Positions 15,778 through 26,093 of a DNA stretch of 64,000 nt are shown one piece after another. Location of the stretch: NCBI RefSeq assembly GCF_014198245.1, contig NZ_JACIHE010000019.1:62001-126000 (forward strand), written 5' to 3'. Within the stretch, counting starts at the first letter, position 1. Every line of letters starts with the position of its first letter. The notes under the pieces are model-generated. The model did not search any database. It saw only the letters and a program-made list of their open reading frames with translations, and had not been told where the DNA came from. This DNA is from Bradyrhizobium sp. cir1 (GTDB lineage: Bacteria > Pseudomonadota > Alphaproteobacteria > Rhizobiales > Xanthobacteraceae). The translations under genes were made by a program, and so were the position numbers.

Positions 15778-15784
15778 TCACGCG

Positions 15785-15812
15785 AAGGCGGGACCTGCAG
15801 TCCCGCCTTTTT
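15785..15812 (+). terminator. Intrinsic terminator after substrate-binding gene
   Basis: Stem AAGGCGGGA / TCCCGCCTT with loop CCTGCAG is followed by a short T-run. It sits eight bases after the binding-protein stop. Confidence 0.8.
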
Positions 15813-15822
15813 CACAAGGCGG

Positions 15823-16251
15823 AGCGTCGAGCACAATCTGATGTTAGGCGCGACGCCGCTGCACGACAAGTCGCGCCAGGCGACGCTGCTCGAACGCGTC
15901 TACGAGATCTTCCCGCGCCTGAAGGAACGCCGCAACCAGCGCGCCGGCACCATGGCCGGCGGCGAGCGGCAGATGCTCGCGGTCGGCCGCGCGCTGATGA
16001 GCGATCCGAAGCTCCTGATGCTGGACGTGCCCTCGCTTGGCCTTGCGCCGGCCGTCGTGGAGTCCATGTACGAGACCTTCGGCCGCCTGCATCGCGAGGG
16101 CCTGACCATCCTGCTCGCCGAGCAGTCGATCGAGCTCACACTGGAAGTCTCGGACTTCGCGACGGTGCTCCAGGTCGGCAAGAGCGTGCTGTCAGGCACG
16201 GCGGCCGCGCTCGCGCTGCGGCAGTCGGCGATCAAGATGGCCCTTACTTGA
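15823..16251 (+). pseudogene. livF: Decayed LivF-type ABC ATPase fragment
   Basis: The frame reads SVEHNLMLGA, then GERQMLAVGRALMSDPKLLM, which is the C-terminal 60% of a branched-chain amino acid ABC ATPase (LivF). The N-terminal part with the Walker A P-loop is absent: the terminator of the preceding gene lies immediately upstream. The signature motif reads MAGGERQ instead of LSGGEQQ, and the Walker B catalytic Glu is replaced (LMLDVPS instead of LLDEPS). The H-loop region also reads LAEQSIE, near the usual LVEQN. Without P-loop and catalytic Glu it cannot be an ATPase. An ATG at 15841 could still yield a 136-residue protein. Its end overlaps the convergent IalB-family gene. Confidence 0.8.
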
Positions 16252-16810
16252 TCTTGTCGTAGGCGGCCGCAAAATCGCCGAGCGGCATCGGGATCGCGAT
16301 CGTCTCCTTGGCCATGTTCTGGAAGGAGACCTTCAGCTGCTTGCCCGACCGCAACGCTGCGAGCAGGTCCGCTGCGATCGGCGTCGAGGCGTAGCAGCCG
16401 CGGTTCTCGCAGGTCTGGATCTGGAGATCGGTCGTCTTGCCCTCGTCGACCTGGAGCTTGGCGCCGACGGGAAGGTTGAGGCCGAGCGGCAATTGCAGCA
16501 GCGCGATCGGCGTGCGGGTGTCGGGCGCGATACGGATGTTGATCAGGATGACGGTCTGGCCGGTCTTGGTCAGCACCGCGTTCTGCTCCATCGCGCATTC
16601 GAGCGGCGCGTCGCGGCTGGCGCTGGTGCAGCGGACGATCCAGCCGGGCTGTCCGGGAGCACCGTCAGTCTGCGGCTGCGTTGGCGCGGGTGCCGGTTGC
16701 GCGGCCGGGGCGGGCGCTGCGTTCTTCTTGGCGGCCTGCTGGGCATGCGCGGCGCCCGCCGACAACAGGAGGGCAGCGGCGAGAGCGACAAGTCTGGATT
16801 GCATGGGCAT
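16244..16810 (-). CDS. Invasion-associated locus B (IalB) family protein
   Basis: Encodes 188 residues with a clear signal peptide (LVALAAALLLSAGAAHAQ), a Pro/Ala-rich linker to about residue 52, then the IalB domain: GWIVRCTSAS, CAMEQNAVL, PLGLNLPVG and a CENRGCYAS disulfide pair. These periplasmic or outer-membrane-associated proteins are widespread in Rhizobiales, with roles linked to envelope integrity or host interaction. A second in-frame ATG lies two codons inside. It stands upstream of the decayed LivF fragment and downstream of the efflux genes. Confidence 0.88.
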   Translation of the reverse strand: MPMQSRLVALAAALLLSAGAAHAQQAAKKNAAPAPAAQPAPAPTQPQTDGAPGQPGWIVRCTSASRDAPLECAMEQNAVLTKTGQTVILINIRIAPDTRTPIALLQLPLGLNLPVGAKLQVDEGKTTDLQIQTCENRGCYASTPIAADLLAALRSGKQLKVSFQNMAKETIAIPMPLGDFAAAYDKIK

Positions 16811-16873
16811 GGCGAGACCGCGTTGGCGTGAACCGGGGTCTCGCTGTAGCGTCGCGGGAGCCGCGGCGCAAGC

Positions 16874-19800
16874 TTACTCGGCGGCTTCCTTGACGGTGCC
16901 GTGCTCGTGCGTCTCGTGGCCTTCGCCGTCACCCGTACGGCCCCAGCCCGAGAACCAGTTGTTGAGCTCGTCGAGATAGAGATAGACGACCGGCGTCGTG
17001 AACAGCGTCAGCGCCTGGCTGACGATCAGGCCGCCGACCATGGCATAGCCGAGCGGCTGGCGGATCTCGGCGCCGGTGCCGTGGCCGAGCATCAGCGGCA
17101 CGCCGCCGAGCAGGGCCGCCATCGTCGTCATCATGATCGGGCGGAAGCGCAGCAGCGCGGCCTGGCGGATCGATTCGGCCGGCGTCTTGTGCTCGTCGCG
17201 TTCGGCGGCAATCGCGAAGTCGACCATCATGATGCCGTTCTTCTTCACGATGCCGATCAGGAGAATGATGCCGATCAATGCGATCAGGCTGAAGTCGAAG
17301 CCGGCCGCCATCAGGATCGCGAGCGCGCCGACGCCGGCCGAGGGCAGGGTCGACAGAATCGTGATCGGGTGGATGTAGCTCTCGTAGAGAATGCCGAGGA
17401 TCAAATAGACCACGACGAGGGCGGCGAGGATCAGGAGCGGCACGGTGCCGAGCGATTGCTGGAACGCCTGCGCGGTGCCCTGGAAGCTCGAATTCAGCGT
17501 CGGCGGTGCGCCGAGCTCGGCCATCGCCTTCTGCACGGCCTCGGTGGCCTGGCCGAGCGCGGTGCCTTGCGCGAGATTGAAGCTGATCGTGATCGCCGGG
17601 AACTGGCCCTGGTGGCTGATCGAGAGCGGGCGGACCGGATCGGTGGTCCAGGTCGCAAAGGTCGACAGCGGCACCTGGTCGCCGGTCAGCGGCGATTTCA
17701 GATAGAGCTTGTTCAGGCTGTCGAGATTGCCCTGCAGCTCCGGCAGGATCTCGAGGATCACCTTGTAGGTGTTGAGCTGGGTGAAATACTGCGTGACCTG
17801 CCGCTGTCCGAACGCGTCATACAGCGTGTCGTCGATCAGCTGCGGCTGGATGCCGTAGCGCGATGCGGTGTCTCGGTTGATCTTGAGCTGGACCGTGGTG
17901 CCCTGGGTCTGCTGGTCGGTGGCGACGTCGCGCAGCTCCGGCAGCGTCTGCATCTTGGCCAGGATCTTCGGTGCCCAGTCGTTGAGCTCGGCGAGATCGG
18001 CATCCTGCAAGGTGAACTCGAACTGCGTACGCGTCGGCCGGCCGCCGAGGCGGACGTCCTGGGCCGCCTGCATGTAGAGGCGGGCGCCGGACACCTTCTC
18101 GAGCTTGGGACGCAGCCGCGCGATGATCTGCTGCGCCGAGGCCTCGCGCTCGTTGCGCGGCTTCAGCGTGATGAACATGTTGCCGTTGTTGCCGGCGCGG
18201 CCGCTGCCGCCGATGTTCATCGCGATCGTGGCGACGTCGGGGTCTTCCATCACGATCTTGCCGAGCTCGACCTGGCGGCGCTGCATCTCCTTGAACGAAA
18301 TGTCCTGCGAGGCTTCCGAGGTCGCGGTGATCAGGCCGACGTCCTGCTGCGGGAAGAAGCCCTTCGGGATCAGGACGAACAGGTAGATCGACAGGCCGAG
18401 CGTGGCGAAGAAGATCGCGAGCGTGGTGCGTCGCCAGGCCAGGGCATGGTCGAGGGCATATTCGTAGCCGCGCAGCATCGAATCGAAGGCGCGCTCGCTC
18501 CATTGATAGAAGCGGCCGTGCTGCACCTCGCCATGGGCGCGCAGGAAGCGCGAGGCCATCATCGGCGTCAGGGTCAGCGACACGAACATCGAGACGAAGA
18601 TGGTCATCGCCAGCACGACGGCGAATTCGCGGAACAGGCGGCCGATGATGCCGCCCATCAGCAGCAGCGGGATCAGCACCGCGACCAGCGAGATGCTGAT
18701 CGACACGATGGTGAAGCCGATTTCCTTGGAGCCACGGAAGGCCGCCGCCATCGGCGATTCGCCTTCCTCGATGTAGCGCGTGATGTTCTCCAGCATCACG
18801 ATGGCGTCGTCGACGACGAAGCCGACCGCGATGGTGAGCGCCATCAGCGACAGATTGTCGAGCGAATAGCCGGCGACCCACATCAGCGCGCACGCGCCCA
18901 ATAGCGCCAGCGGAACCGTGATGGTGGGGATGACAGTGGCCCAGAAGCTGCGCAAGAAGATGAAGATGACCATGACCACGAGGGCGATGGTCAGCAGCAG
19001 CGTGAACTGGACGTCCTCGACTGCGGCGCGGATGGTCGTGGTGCGGTCGCTGATGAGCTCGATCTTGATCGCGGGCGGGATCGCGGCCACGAGGCGGGGC
19101 AGGGTCGCCTTGATCCTGTCGACGGTCTCGATGACGTTGGCGCCCGGCTGCTTGAAGATCACCAGGAACACGCCGCGCTTGCCGTTGGCCCAGGCCGCCT
19201 GCTTGGCGTCTTCGGCGCCGCTGACCGCCTGGCCGATGTCGCGGATCCGCAACGGGGCGCCGTTACGATAGGCGATGATGACGTCGTTCCAGTCCTTGGA
19301 CTGGGTGAGCTGGTCGTTGGCGTAGATCGTGTAGGCGCGCTTCTCGCCGTCGATATTGCCCTTCGGACTGTCGACCGTGGTGATTGCGATCTGGCTGCGC
19401 ACGTCCTCCATCGACAGGCCCTTGGCGACCAGCTTCGCCGGGTCGACCTGAATCCGGATGGAAGGCTTCTGCTGGCCGCCGATGAAGACCTGGGCCACGC
19501 CGGACAGTTGGCTGATCTGCTGGGCGAGCTGGGCGTCGACCGCGTCGCTGACGCTGGTCAGAGGCAGTGTCTCCGACGTCGCCGACAGCAGCAGGATCGG
19601 CGCATCGGCCGGGTTGACCTTGCGGTAGGTCGGCGGCGAGGGCAGGTTCTTCGGCAGCTGGCCGCTGGCGGCGTTGATCGCGCCCTGCACATCGTTGGCG
19701 GCGCCGTCGATGCTGCGGTTGAGGTCGAACTGGATGGTGATCGACGCCGTGCCGAGATAACTCGTCGAGGTCATCTGGGCGATGCCCGGGATCTGGGCGA

Positions 19801-20020
19801 ACTGGCGCTCCAGCGGCTGGGCCACCGACGAAGCCATCGTCTCGGGGCTGCCGCCCGGCAGATTGGCGGTGATCTGGATGGTCGGGAAGTCCACCTGCGG
19901 CAGCGGCGCAACCGGCAGCAGGGGATAGGCGACGAGACCGACGAAGAGGATGCCGGCCATCAGCAACGAGGTGCCGATGGGATAACGGATGAAAGGTGCC
20001 GAAATCCCGCCCTCGGTCAT
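16874..20020 (-). CDS. RND multidrug efflux permease (MdtB/MdtC-like)
   Basis: Encodes 1048 residues, full length for a hydrophobe/amphiphile RND pump. It begins with the first transmembrane helix and the porter-domain block (PQVDFPTIQI, LPGGSPETMASSVAQPLE). The proton-relay region shows VGFVVDDAIVMLENITRYIE, and GFFPQQDVG starts the second half. It sits in the inner membrane as a trimer and exports drugs, dyes, bile-type detergents or host phenolics to an outer-membrane channel. The start overlaps the adaptor gene by 4 bp (ATGA). Only one permease is present, and no TolC-like channel gene follows. Confidence 0.92.
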   Translation of the reverse strand: MTEGGISAPFIRYPIGTSLLMAGILFVGLVAYPLLPVAPLPQVDFPTIQITANLPGGSPETMASSVAQPLERQFAQIPGIAQMTSTSYLGTASITIQFDLNRSIDGAANDVQGAINAASGQLPKNLPSPPTYRKVNPADAPILLLSATSETLPLTSVSDAVDAQLAQQISQLSGVAQVFIGGQQKPSIRIQVDPAKLVAKGLSMEDVRSQIAITTVDSPKGNIDGEKRAYTIYANDQLTQSKDWNDVIIAYRNGAPLRIRDIGQAVSGAEDAKQAAWANGKRGVFLVIFKQPGANVIETVDRIKATLPRLVAAIPPAIKIELISDRTTTIRAAVEDVQFTLLLTIALVVMVIFIFLRSFWATVIPTITVPLALLGACALMWVAGYSLDNLSLMALTIAVGFVVDDAIVMLENITRYIEEGESPMAAAFRGSKEIGFTIVSISISLVAVLIPLLLMGGIIGRLFREFAVVLAMTIFVSMFVSLTLTPMMASRFLRAHGEVQHGRFYQWSERAFDSMLRGYEYALDHALAWRRTTLAIFFATLGLSIYLFVLIPKGFFPQQDVGLITATSEASQDISFKEMQRRQVELGKIVMEDPDVATIAMNIGGSGRAGNNGNMFITLKPRNEREASAQQIIARLRPKLEKVSGARLYMQAAQDVRLGGRPTRTQFEFTLQDADLAELNDWAPKILAKMQTLPELRDVATDQQTQGTTVQLKINRDTASRYGIQPQLIDDTLYDAFGQRQVTQYFTQLNTYKVILEILPELQGNLDSLNKLYLKSPLTGDQVPLSTFATWTTDPVRPLSISHQGQFPAITISFNLAQGTALGQATEAVQKAMAELGAPPTLNSSFQGTAQAFQQSLGTVPLLILAALVVVYLILGILYESYIHPITILSTLPSAGVGALAILMAAGFDFSLIALIGIILLIGIVKKNGIMMVDFAIAAERDEHKTPAESIRQAALLRFRPIMMTTMAALLGGVPLMLGHGTGAEIRQPLGYAMVGGLIVSQALTLFTTPVVYLYLDELNNWFSGWGRTGDGEGHETHEHGTVKEAAE

Positions 20021-21189
20021 TCCCGTCGTACCTTGTTCTGGGCCGGATCCGAACTTGCCACCGCCGTCGAGACGAGGCTTCCCGGCTGCACCTTGAATTG
20101 ACCGCCAGTGATCACCTGCTGCCCGGGCGAGAGCCCTTCGTCGACGACCGAACGGCCGTCGATGGCGTAGCTGACCTTGATCTTGTGCACTTCGGCCTTG
20201 TTGTCCTGATTGACGGTGTAGGCGTAGAGGCCATTGGTCGAATGCTGGACCGCGTCATCCGGAACTACGGTCGCATCCTTCAGCGTCCGCACCAGCAGGC
20301 GCGTCGACACCGACTGTCCCGGCCATAACGTGTGGTCCTTGTTGTCGAACACAGCCTTGAGCCGAATAGTCCCGCTGGTGGTGTCGACCTGGTTGTTGAT
20401 GACCGCGAGCTTGCCCTCGGCCAGCGTCTTCTTGCCGTCGGTGGTGAACGCGATCACCTTGAGCGCGCCGGCCTTCTGTCCTTCGCTGATGTAGGGAAGC
20501 TGGTCTTCCGGCGCGGTGAAGATCACCGAGATCGGCTCGACCTGCGAGATCGTGACGATCCCGGTCTGTGTCGAGGCGTTGACGATGTTGCCGACGTCGA
20601 CCTGGCGCAGGCCGGCGACGCCGGTGATCGGCGCCTTGACCTGGGTGTAGTCCAGCTGGGTCTGGGCGTTGGCGATTGCGGCTTCGTCGGCGGCGATCTG
20701 GGCAGTGAGCTGGGCGACGGTGGAACGCTGGGTGTCGACCCGCTGTGCGGTGGCGAATTCGCCGAGCTTCATGGCACGTTGCAGCTCGAGATTGGCATTG
20801 GCCAGGCTAGCCTCGTCCTGCGCCTTCTTGGCTTTGGCCTGGTCGAGCGTGGCTTGATAGGGGCGGGGATCGATCGAGGCCAGGAGCTCGCCCTCCTTGG
20901 CGATCTGGCCTTCGGTGAAGGCGATCTTGTCGATCTGGCCGTCCACGCGGGTGCGGACCTGGACGGTGTTGAAGCCCTGAACCGTGCCGAGACCGGTCAG
21001 ATAGACCGGGAAGTCGACCTTCTGGACCGGCGCCACGCTCACGGGAACGGCCGGCGCGCGAGGCGGACCTTTCTGCGCTGTCTGGGATTTTCCGGCGTCC
21101 GGCGAGCCGTATTTCTGCCAACCATAATAACCCGCGGAGGCCACGACCGCGAGGATCAGAATCCAGAGGATCGGCCGTGTTTTTTTCAT
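20017..21189 (-). CDS. RND efflux periplasmic adaptor (MdtA-like membrane fusion protein)
   Basis: Encodes 390 residues with an N-terminal membrane anchor (ILWILILAVVASAGYYGW), a lipoyl/barrel-sandwich region (VQVRTRVDGQIDKIAFTEGQ), a coiled-coil hairpin at about 120-185 rich in Ala/Gln, and the beta-barrel domain (PISVIFTAPEDQLPYI). It links the inner-membrane pump to an outer-membrane channel. It is the first gene of the two-gene operon and has its own promoter-like sequence about 70 bases upstream. Confidence 0.92.
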   Translation of the reverse strand: MKKTRPILWILILAVVASAGYYGWQKYGSPDAGKSQTAQKGPPRAPAVPVSVAPVQKVDFPVYLTGLGTVQGFNTVQVRTRVDGQIDKIAFTEGQIAKEGELLASIDPRPYQATLDQAKAKKAQDEASLANANLELQRAMKLGEFATAQRVDTQRSTVAQLTAQIAADEAAIANAQTQLDYTQVKAPITGVAGLRQVDVGNIVNASTQTGIVTISQVEPISVIFTAPEDQLPYISEGQKAGALKVIAFTTDGKKTLAEGKLAVINNQVDTTSGTIRLKAVFDNKDHTLWPGQSVSTRLLVRTLKDATVVPDDAVQHSTNGLYAYTVNQDNKAEVHKIKVSYAIDGRSVVDEGLSPGQQVITGGQFKVQPGSLVSTAVASSDPAQNKVRRE

Positions 21190-21257
21190 ATCGGCTCGTG
21201 TCGGCTCTTGTGCCCTAGCTTACGAATTTTGGGGCAATCGTAGGGTTCCAGGGCGTT

Positions 21258-21287
21258 TGTATAATACACGCCAAGTTCCAGTGTAAA
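21258..21287 (-). promoter_or_regulatory. Probable promoter/operator of the efflux operon
   Basis: On the minus strand TTTACA (complement of 21282-21287) is followed, 15 bases on, by TATTAT or, 18 bases on, by TATACA, about 70 bases before the adaptor start. The -10 area is also a perfect palindrome TGTATAATACA (21258-21268), which could be a repressor site. Nothing else is recognised in the gene-free stretch 21190-21556 except a GGGAG ribosome site at its end. Confidence 0.45.
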
Positions 21288-21556
21288 CAGCACTATCGGG
21301 TGAGAAATCTAAACAATTGGAAAGCTTTGCACCGCCTAGGCAACTCTCTGGCGCGCCGGTGTGCAGTGCTGCATTTTCCCATCGCAAGCGACCGGCGAGT
21401 AAAAATAAGGCAATGCTCGCGGGGGATGTGGCGAGGCTGGCGAAGCACCTTCGTCTGCGCAGTTTGCAAGAACGGTTCTAAATCGCGCAGGTCCCGTTTC
21501 GGTTGTCAGGAAAATCCGCATCGTCCATATCGGCGCCGCCACAAAGGGAGCGCAGG

Positions 21557-21796
21557 ATGGACGAATTGAACGGCAAGCTGATCGCCTGCCAGATTCTGAT
21601 CACGGGATTGATTGCACGCGTTGCCAACGAGCAGCGCGATCCCTTGCGCTTCCTCACTGACTTCCGCGACGAGATCAAAGCCGTGGTCAATGGCGTCAAC
21701 ATCGCCGGCATGGACAGCACAGATCGTGTGCGTGCCGTCGCGCAGAAGACCGTCGACGAATTGTTCTCGCTGATGAAGCCGCCGAGCAGCGATTGA
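21557..21796 (+). CDS. Small hypothetical protein (79 aa)
   Basis: ATG at 21557 follows GGGAG at 21546-21550. The product is helical (LNGKLIACQILITGLIARVA, then TDFRDEIKAVVNGVNIAG and VAQKTVDELFSLM). It resembles short conserved hypothetical proteins of Rhizobiales, but no domain is recognised. It lies alone between the efflux operon and the iron-uptake operon. Confidence 0.6.
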   Translation: MDELNGKLIACQILITGLIARVANEQRDPLRFLTDFRDEIKAVVNGVNIAGMDSTDRVRAVAQKTVDELFSLMKPPSSD

Positions 21797-21841
21797 TGGT
21801 GTGAGCATCGCCGCCATTCCGGCGGCATTTTTCGCGAACGC

Positions 21842-21893
21842 TTTAGAACGAGTCCAATCTATTTTTAGAACCGTTTCAAACTTCGGTTTAGAA
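21842..21893. promoter_or_regulatory. Irr/ICE-like iron control elements (three half-sites)
   Basis: TTTAGAA occurs three times at 21842-21848, 21864-21870 and 21887-21893, spaced 22 and 23 bp, about two helical turns. The middle one extends to TTTAGAACCGTTTCAAA, close to the dyad iron control element bound by Irr in Bradyrhizobium. It lies about 110-160 bp ahead of the TonB-dependent receptor gene, so iron-dependent control through Irr is likely. The assignment rests on motif resemblance. Confidence 0.6.
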
Positions 21894-22003
21894 TCGTTTT
21901 GATCTGGACTTATTCAAAGGCTCTCGCGGCTTGCCCGCATTGACCCACTATTTTGCCGCCGATACCAACAGTCTCGATTGCTCATCGAAGTGAATGAGCG
22001 AGC

Positions 22004-24424
22004 ATGAAGATGGGGCGTGTTGTAATGGGGCAGGTGGTCGCACCGAAGTCGTTGCGTTCGGTCGCAGCATTCGATCCGGTGGATGAAAAGTTCTCGGGGA
22101 TTTCTGGCAAGAAGGTTTCGGCGGTCGCGAGCCTGATCGCGGCGGCGTCGGTCTCGAGCGGCGCAGAGGCGCAGCAGTCGAACCTGCCGCCGGTGACGGT
22201 CGATGCTCCGGTGCAGCGGCCGCGTCCGACGGCCTCGAAGCCGACACCCGATCAGGTCCGCGCGCGCAACGCGCTTCGCCGCGCCGCGCAGCGGCAGCAG
22301 GCGGCGCAGCAGGCTGCTCCCGCGGCGCCGGCCGGCGAAGTGGACCGCAATCCCTATTCTGATCCGGCCGAGCCCTACAAGGTCGACCACGTCCAGGCTT
22401 CGGGCAAGTTTCCCGAGAAGATGCTGAACACGCCCAAGTCCATCACGGTGCTCAGCAAGGAAGTGCTCGAGGACAAGAACGCCACGACGCTGAAGGAGAT
22501 CGGGCGCTCGACCGCCGGCGTGACGCTCGGCTCGGGCGAGGGCGGCAACGCGTTCGGTGACCGCTTCTTCATCCGCGGCTTCGACGCGCGCAACGACGTC
22601 TTCATCGACGGCATTCGCGATCCCGCGGTCTCCATCCGCGAGAACTTCTTCACCGAGCAGATCGAGATCCTGCGCGGTCCGGCCTCGTCCTATGCCGGCC
22701 GCGGCACCGCCGGCGGCGCCATCAACATCGTCACCAAGCAGGCAGGCGACGTCAACTTCAAGCGCATGGATACCGAGTTCGGCACCGACCGGACCAAGCG
22801 CGTCACGCTCGACGTCAACCAGGTCATCGACCCGACCTTCTCGGTGCGCACCGGCGGTCTGTTCCAGGACGCCAACGTCGCCGGACGCGACTACGTGACC
22901 GACAATCGCTGGGGCACCTTCATCTCGACCAAGTACACCCCGACCAACGACATCAAGATCACGACGAACTACGTTCACACCGACCTCAGCGGCTATCCCG
23001 ATTTCGGCGTGCCTTATTACAAGCAGGGCAACGTGCCGGTGACGTCGGCGGGCATTCCGCGTGGCAACTGGTACGGCTTCCTCAACCGCGACTTCCAGAC
23101 CGCGCGGCAGGATTTCGGCACCGGCACGATCGAGTACAAGGTCAACGAGGCCATCACGCTGACCAGCAAGGTGCGCGGCGAGCACTCGCTGCTCAACTAC
23201 ATCGGCACGCTGCCGCAGAACCCGAACACGACCAGCCCCAATCCGCTGCTCTGGACCACGACGGCGAGCGCGCAGAGCCGTTACCAGAACGTCGATGTAT
23301 GGGCCAACCAGAACGAGGCCACGTTCAAGCTCGACACCGGCGGGGTCAAGCACACTGCGGTGTTCGGCGTCGAATATTCGAACGAGAACATCTCGATCGA
23401 CCGTTATGCCGGCCTCGCGTCCGAACTGTCCGGCTCCGCCTTCACGAGCTCCGGCGCCGTGACGGGGGTCAATCTCTATGCCCCGCAATACACCAACATT
23501 CCGTTCGGCATTCCCTCGCTGCTCGGAAACCCGACGCGCTACGGCGTCAACACCAGCAGCGTGTATGTCATGGACACCGCGAACTGGCAGGACACGATCA
23601 TCGTGAACGGCGGCGTGCGCTACGACGGCTACAGCCAGAGTGCGTCGAACAATTCGAGCTTCGTGAAGCAGAACGCCGATCTCGTGAACTACAATGTCGG
23701 CCTGGTCTACAAGCCGATGTCGATCGGCAGCGTCTATGCAGCCTATGCGACCTCGGCCAATCCGTTCGGTTCGGAGCTTGACGCGACCGGCACCGATTAC
23801 GGCGGCGTTCCCCCCAACTCGACCCTCTTGCTCGGGCCCGAGCGCAACAAGGCGATCGAGCTCGGCACCAAATGGGAGCTCGCCGACCGCCACCTGCTGG
23901 TGACCGGCGCGCTGTTCCAGACCACCAAGGACAACGCGCGCGAGACCGTCAACGGCCTGCTGACCTCGGGCGCTGCCTACAGGATTCAGGGCATCGACAT
24001 CGAAGCCGAGGGTAAGATCACCGATCGCTGGAGCATCTTCGGCGGCCTGGTGCTGATGCAGTCCAAGGTCACGCAGAGCGGCGTTGCCTCGAATCTCGGC
24101 CTCCAGCTTGCCAACATCGCCCACCAGTCGTTCAGCATGCTGACCAAGTACAAGTTCGACGACGGCTGGGAGCTTGGCGGCCAGGCGGTCTATCGCTCCA
24201 AGGTCTATGGCGGCACCTTCGCGGCCAATACCAACGAGCTGCCGAGCTATTGGCGTTTCGATGCGTTCGTCGAAAAGAAGATCGACCAGAACTGGACCAT
24301 GAAGTTCTACGCGCAGAACCTGACCAACAAGCTCTATTACGACTCGTTCTACCGCAGCAACGTACCGTTCGTGGCGGTCGCACCGGGCCGGGCCTTCTAC
24401 CTCGTGACCACGGCGAAGTTCTGA
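22004..24424 (+). CDS. TonB-dependent siderophore receptor
   Basis: Encodes 806 residues. After an N-terminal region with a signal-like AVASLIAAASVSSGAEAQ comes a Pro/Arg/Gln-rich linker, the plug domain (PKSITVLSKEVLEDKNATTL, FFIRGFDARNDVFIDGIRDP, EILRGPASSYAGRGTAGG) and a 22-strand barrel ending in the aromatic YLVTTAKF. It imports ferric siderophores, probably catecholate type, given its resemblance to Fiu/CirA-like receptors and the hydroxylase gene next to it. Expression is probably iron-regulated by the upstream TTTAGAA boxes. The hydroxylase follows after two bases. Confidence 0.92.
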   Translation: MKMGRVVMGQVVAPKSLRSVAAFDPVDEKFSGISGKKVSAVASLIAAASVSSGAEAQQSNLPPVTVDAPVQRPRPTASKPTPDQVRARNALRRAAQRQQAAQQAAPAAPAGEVDRNPYSDPAEPYKVDHVQASGKFPEKMLNTPKSITVLSKEVLEDKNATTLKEIGRSTAGVTLGSGEGGNAFGDRFFIRGFDARNDVFIDGIRDPAVSIRENFFTEQIEILRGPASSYAGRGTAGGAINIVTKQAGDVNFKRMDTEFGTDRTKRVTLDVNQVIDPTFSVRTGGLFQDANVAGRDYVTDNRWGTFISTKYTPTNDIKITTNYVHTDLSGYPDFGVPYYKQGNVPVTSAGIPRGNWYGFLNRDFQTARQDFGTGTIEYKVNEAITLTSKVRGEHSLLNYIGTLPQNPNTTSPNPLLWTTTASAQSRYQNVDVWANQNEATFKLDTGGVKHTAVFGVEYSNENISIDRYAGLASELSGSAFTSSGAVTGVNLYAPQYTNIPFGIPSLLGNPTRYGVNTSSVYVMDTANWQDTIIVNGGVRYDGYSQSASNNSSFVKQNADLVNYNVGLVYKPMSIGSVYAAYATSANPFGSELDATGTDYGGVPPNSTLLLGPERNKAIELGTKWELADRHLLVTGALFQTTKDNARETVNGLLTSGAAYRIQGIDIEAEGKITDRWSIFGGLVLMQSKVTQSGVASNLGLQLANIAHQSFSMLTKYKFDDGWELGGQAVYRSKVYGGTFAANTNELPSYWRFDAFVEKKIDQNWTMKFYAQNLTNKLYYDSFYRSNVPFVAVAPGRAFYLVTTAKF

Positions 24425-24426
24425 TC

Positions 24427-25112
24427 ATGTTGACGTGCCTGCCCGGCATTCTGAGCAAAGATGATGTGGCGGATTTCCGCCGCATCATGGACGCCAGCGC
24501 GTGGGAAGACGGCCGCTCCACCGCGGGCGCACAGTCGGCCATGGTCAAGCGCAACGAGCAATTGCCGCCGGACAGCGAGGTCGCGCGCAAGCTCGGCAAC
24601 CGCATCATCTCGGCGCTGACGTCGAACCCGCGCTTCATCGCGGCGGCAGTTCCGCTCCAGATCTTCCCGCCGTTGTTCAACCGCTATGCGGCCGATAGCG
24701 GCCACCATTTCGGCCTGCATGTCGACAATGCGATCCGCGGCGACCGTCTGACCGGCCTTCGCATCCGCACAGACCTGTCGGTGACGCTGTTCCTCGCCGA
24801 GCCGGAGGACTACGACGGTGGCGAACTTGTGATCGAGGACACCTACGGTTCGCACGAAGTCAAGTTGCCAGCCGGCGACTGCGTGCTCTATCCCTCGACC
24901 AGCCTCCACCTGGTCACGCCGGTGACGAGGGGGGTGCGGGTTGCGTCTTTCTTCTGGCTTCAGAGCATGGTACGGGACGATCAAGCCCGGAGCATGATCT
25001 TTGACCTCGACACCGCGATACAGGCGCTGGTGGAACGGCTCGGGCGTGACGATCCCGAAACGGTCAAATTGACGGGTATCTATCACAACCTCATTCGCTA
25101 CTGGGCCGAAGT

Positions 25113-25116
<4 letters not shown>
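24427..25116 (+). CDS. piuC: PKHD-type Fe(II)/2-oxoglutarate hydroxylase (PiuC/YbiX-like)
   Basis: Encodes 229 residues from the ATG at 24427, two bases after the receptor stop. The double-stranded beta-helix shows the iron triad H98-x-D100 (FGLHVDN) and H161 (LHLVTP), with R171 (GVRVASF) as the likely 2-oxoglutarate ligand; YDGGELVI lies between. PiuC/YbiX proteins are regularly coupled to catecholate siderophore receptors and may modify or help release iron from the ligand, but the substrate is not established. The end overlaps exbB by 4 bp. Confidence 0.88.
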
Positions 25117-26090
<974 letters not shown>

Positions 26091-26093
26091 ACC

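Noticed and set aside
15841..16251. A functional short ABC ATPase
   Set aside because: Lacks the P-loop and the Walker B Glu and begins just after a terminator, so it is scored as a pseudogene.
16901..18904. 667-codon plus-strand frame over the RND permease
   Set aside because: Composition (Asp/Arg/His/Gln-rich, no domains) is that of antisense coding in high-GC DNA; the minus strand encodes a full RND pump.
21914..24124. 736-codon minus-strand frame over the TonB receptor
   Set aside because: Shadow of the receptor gene, with no recognisable domain.
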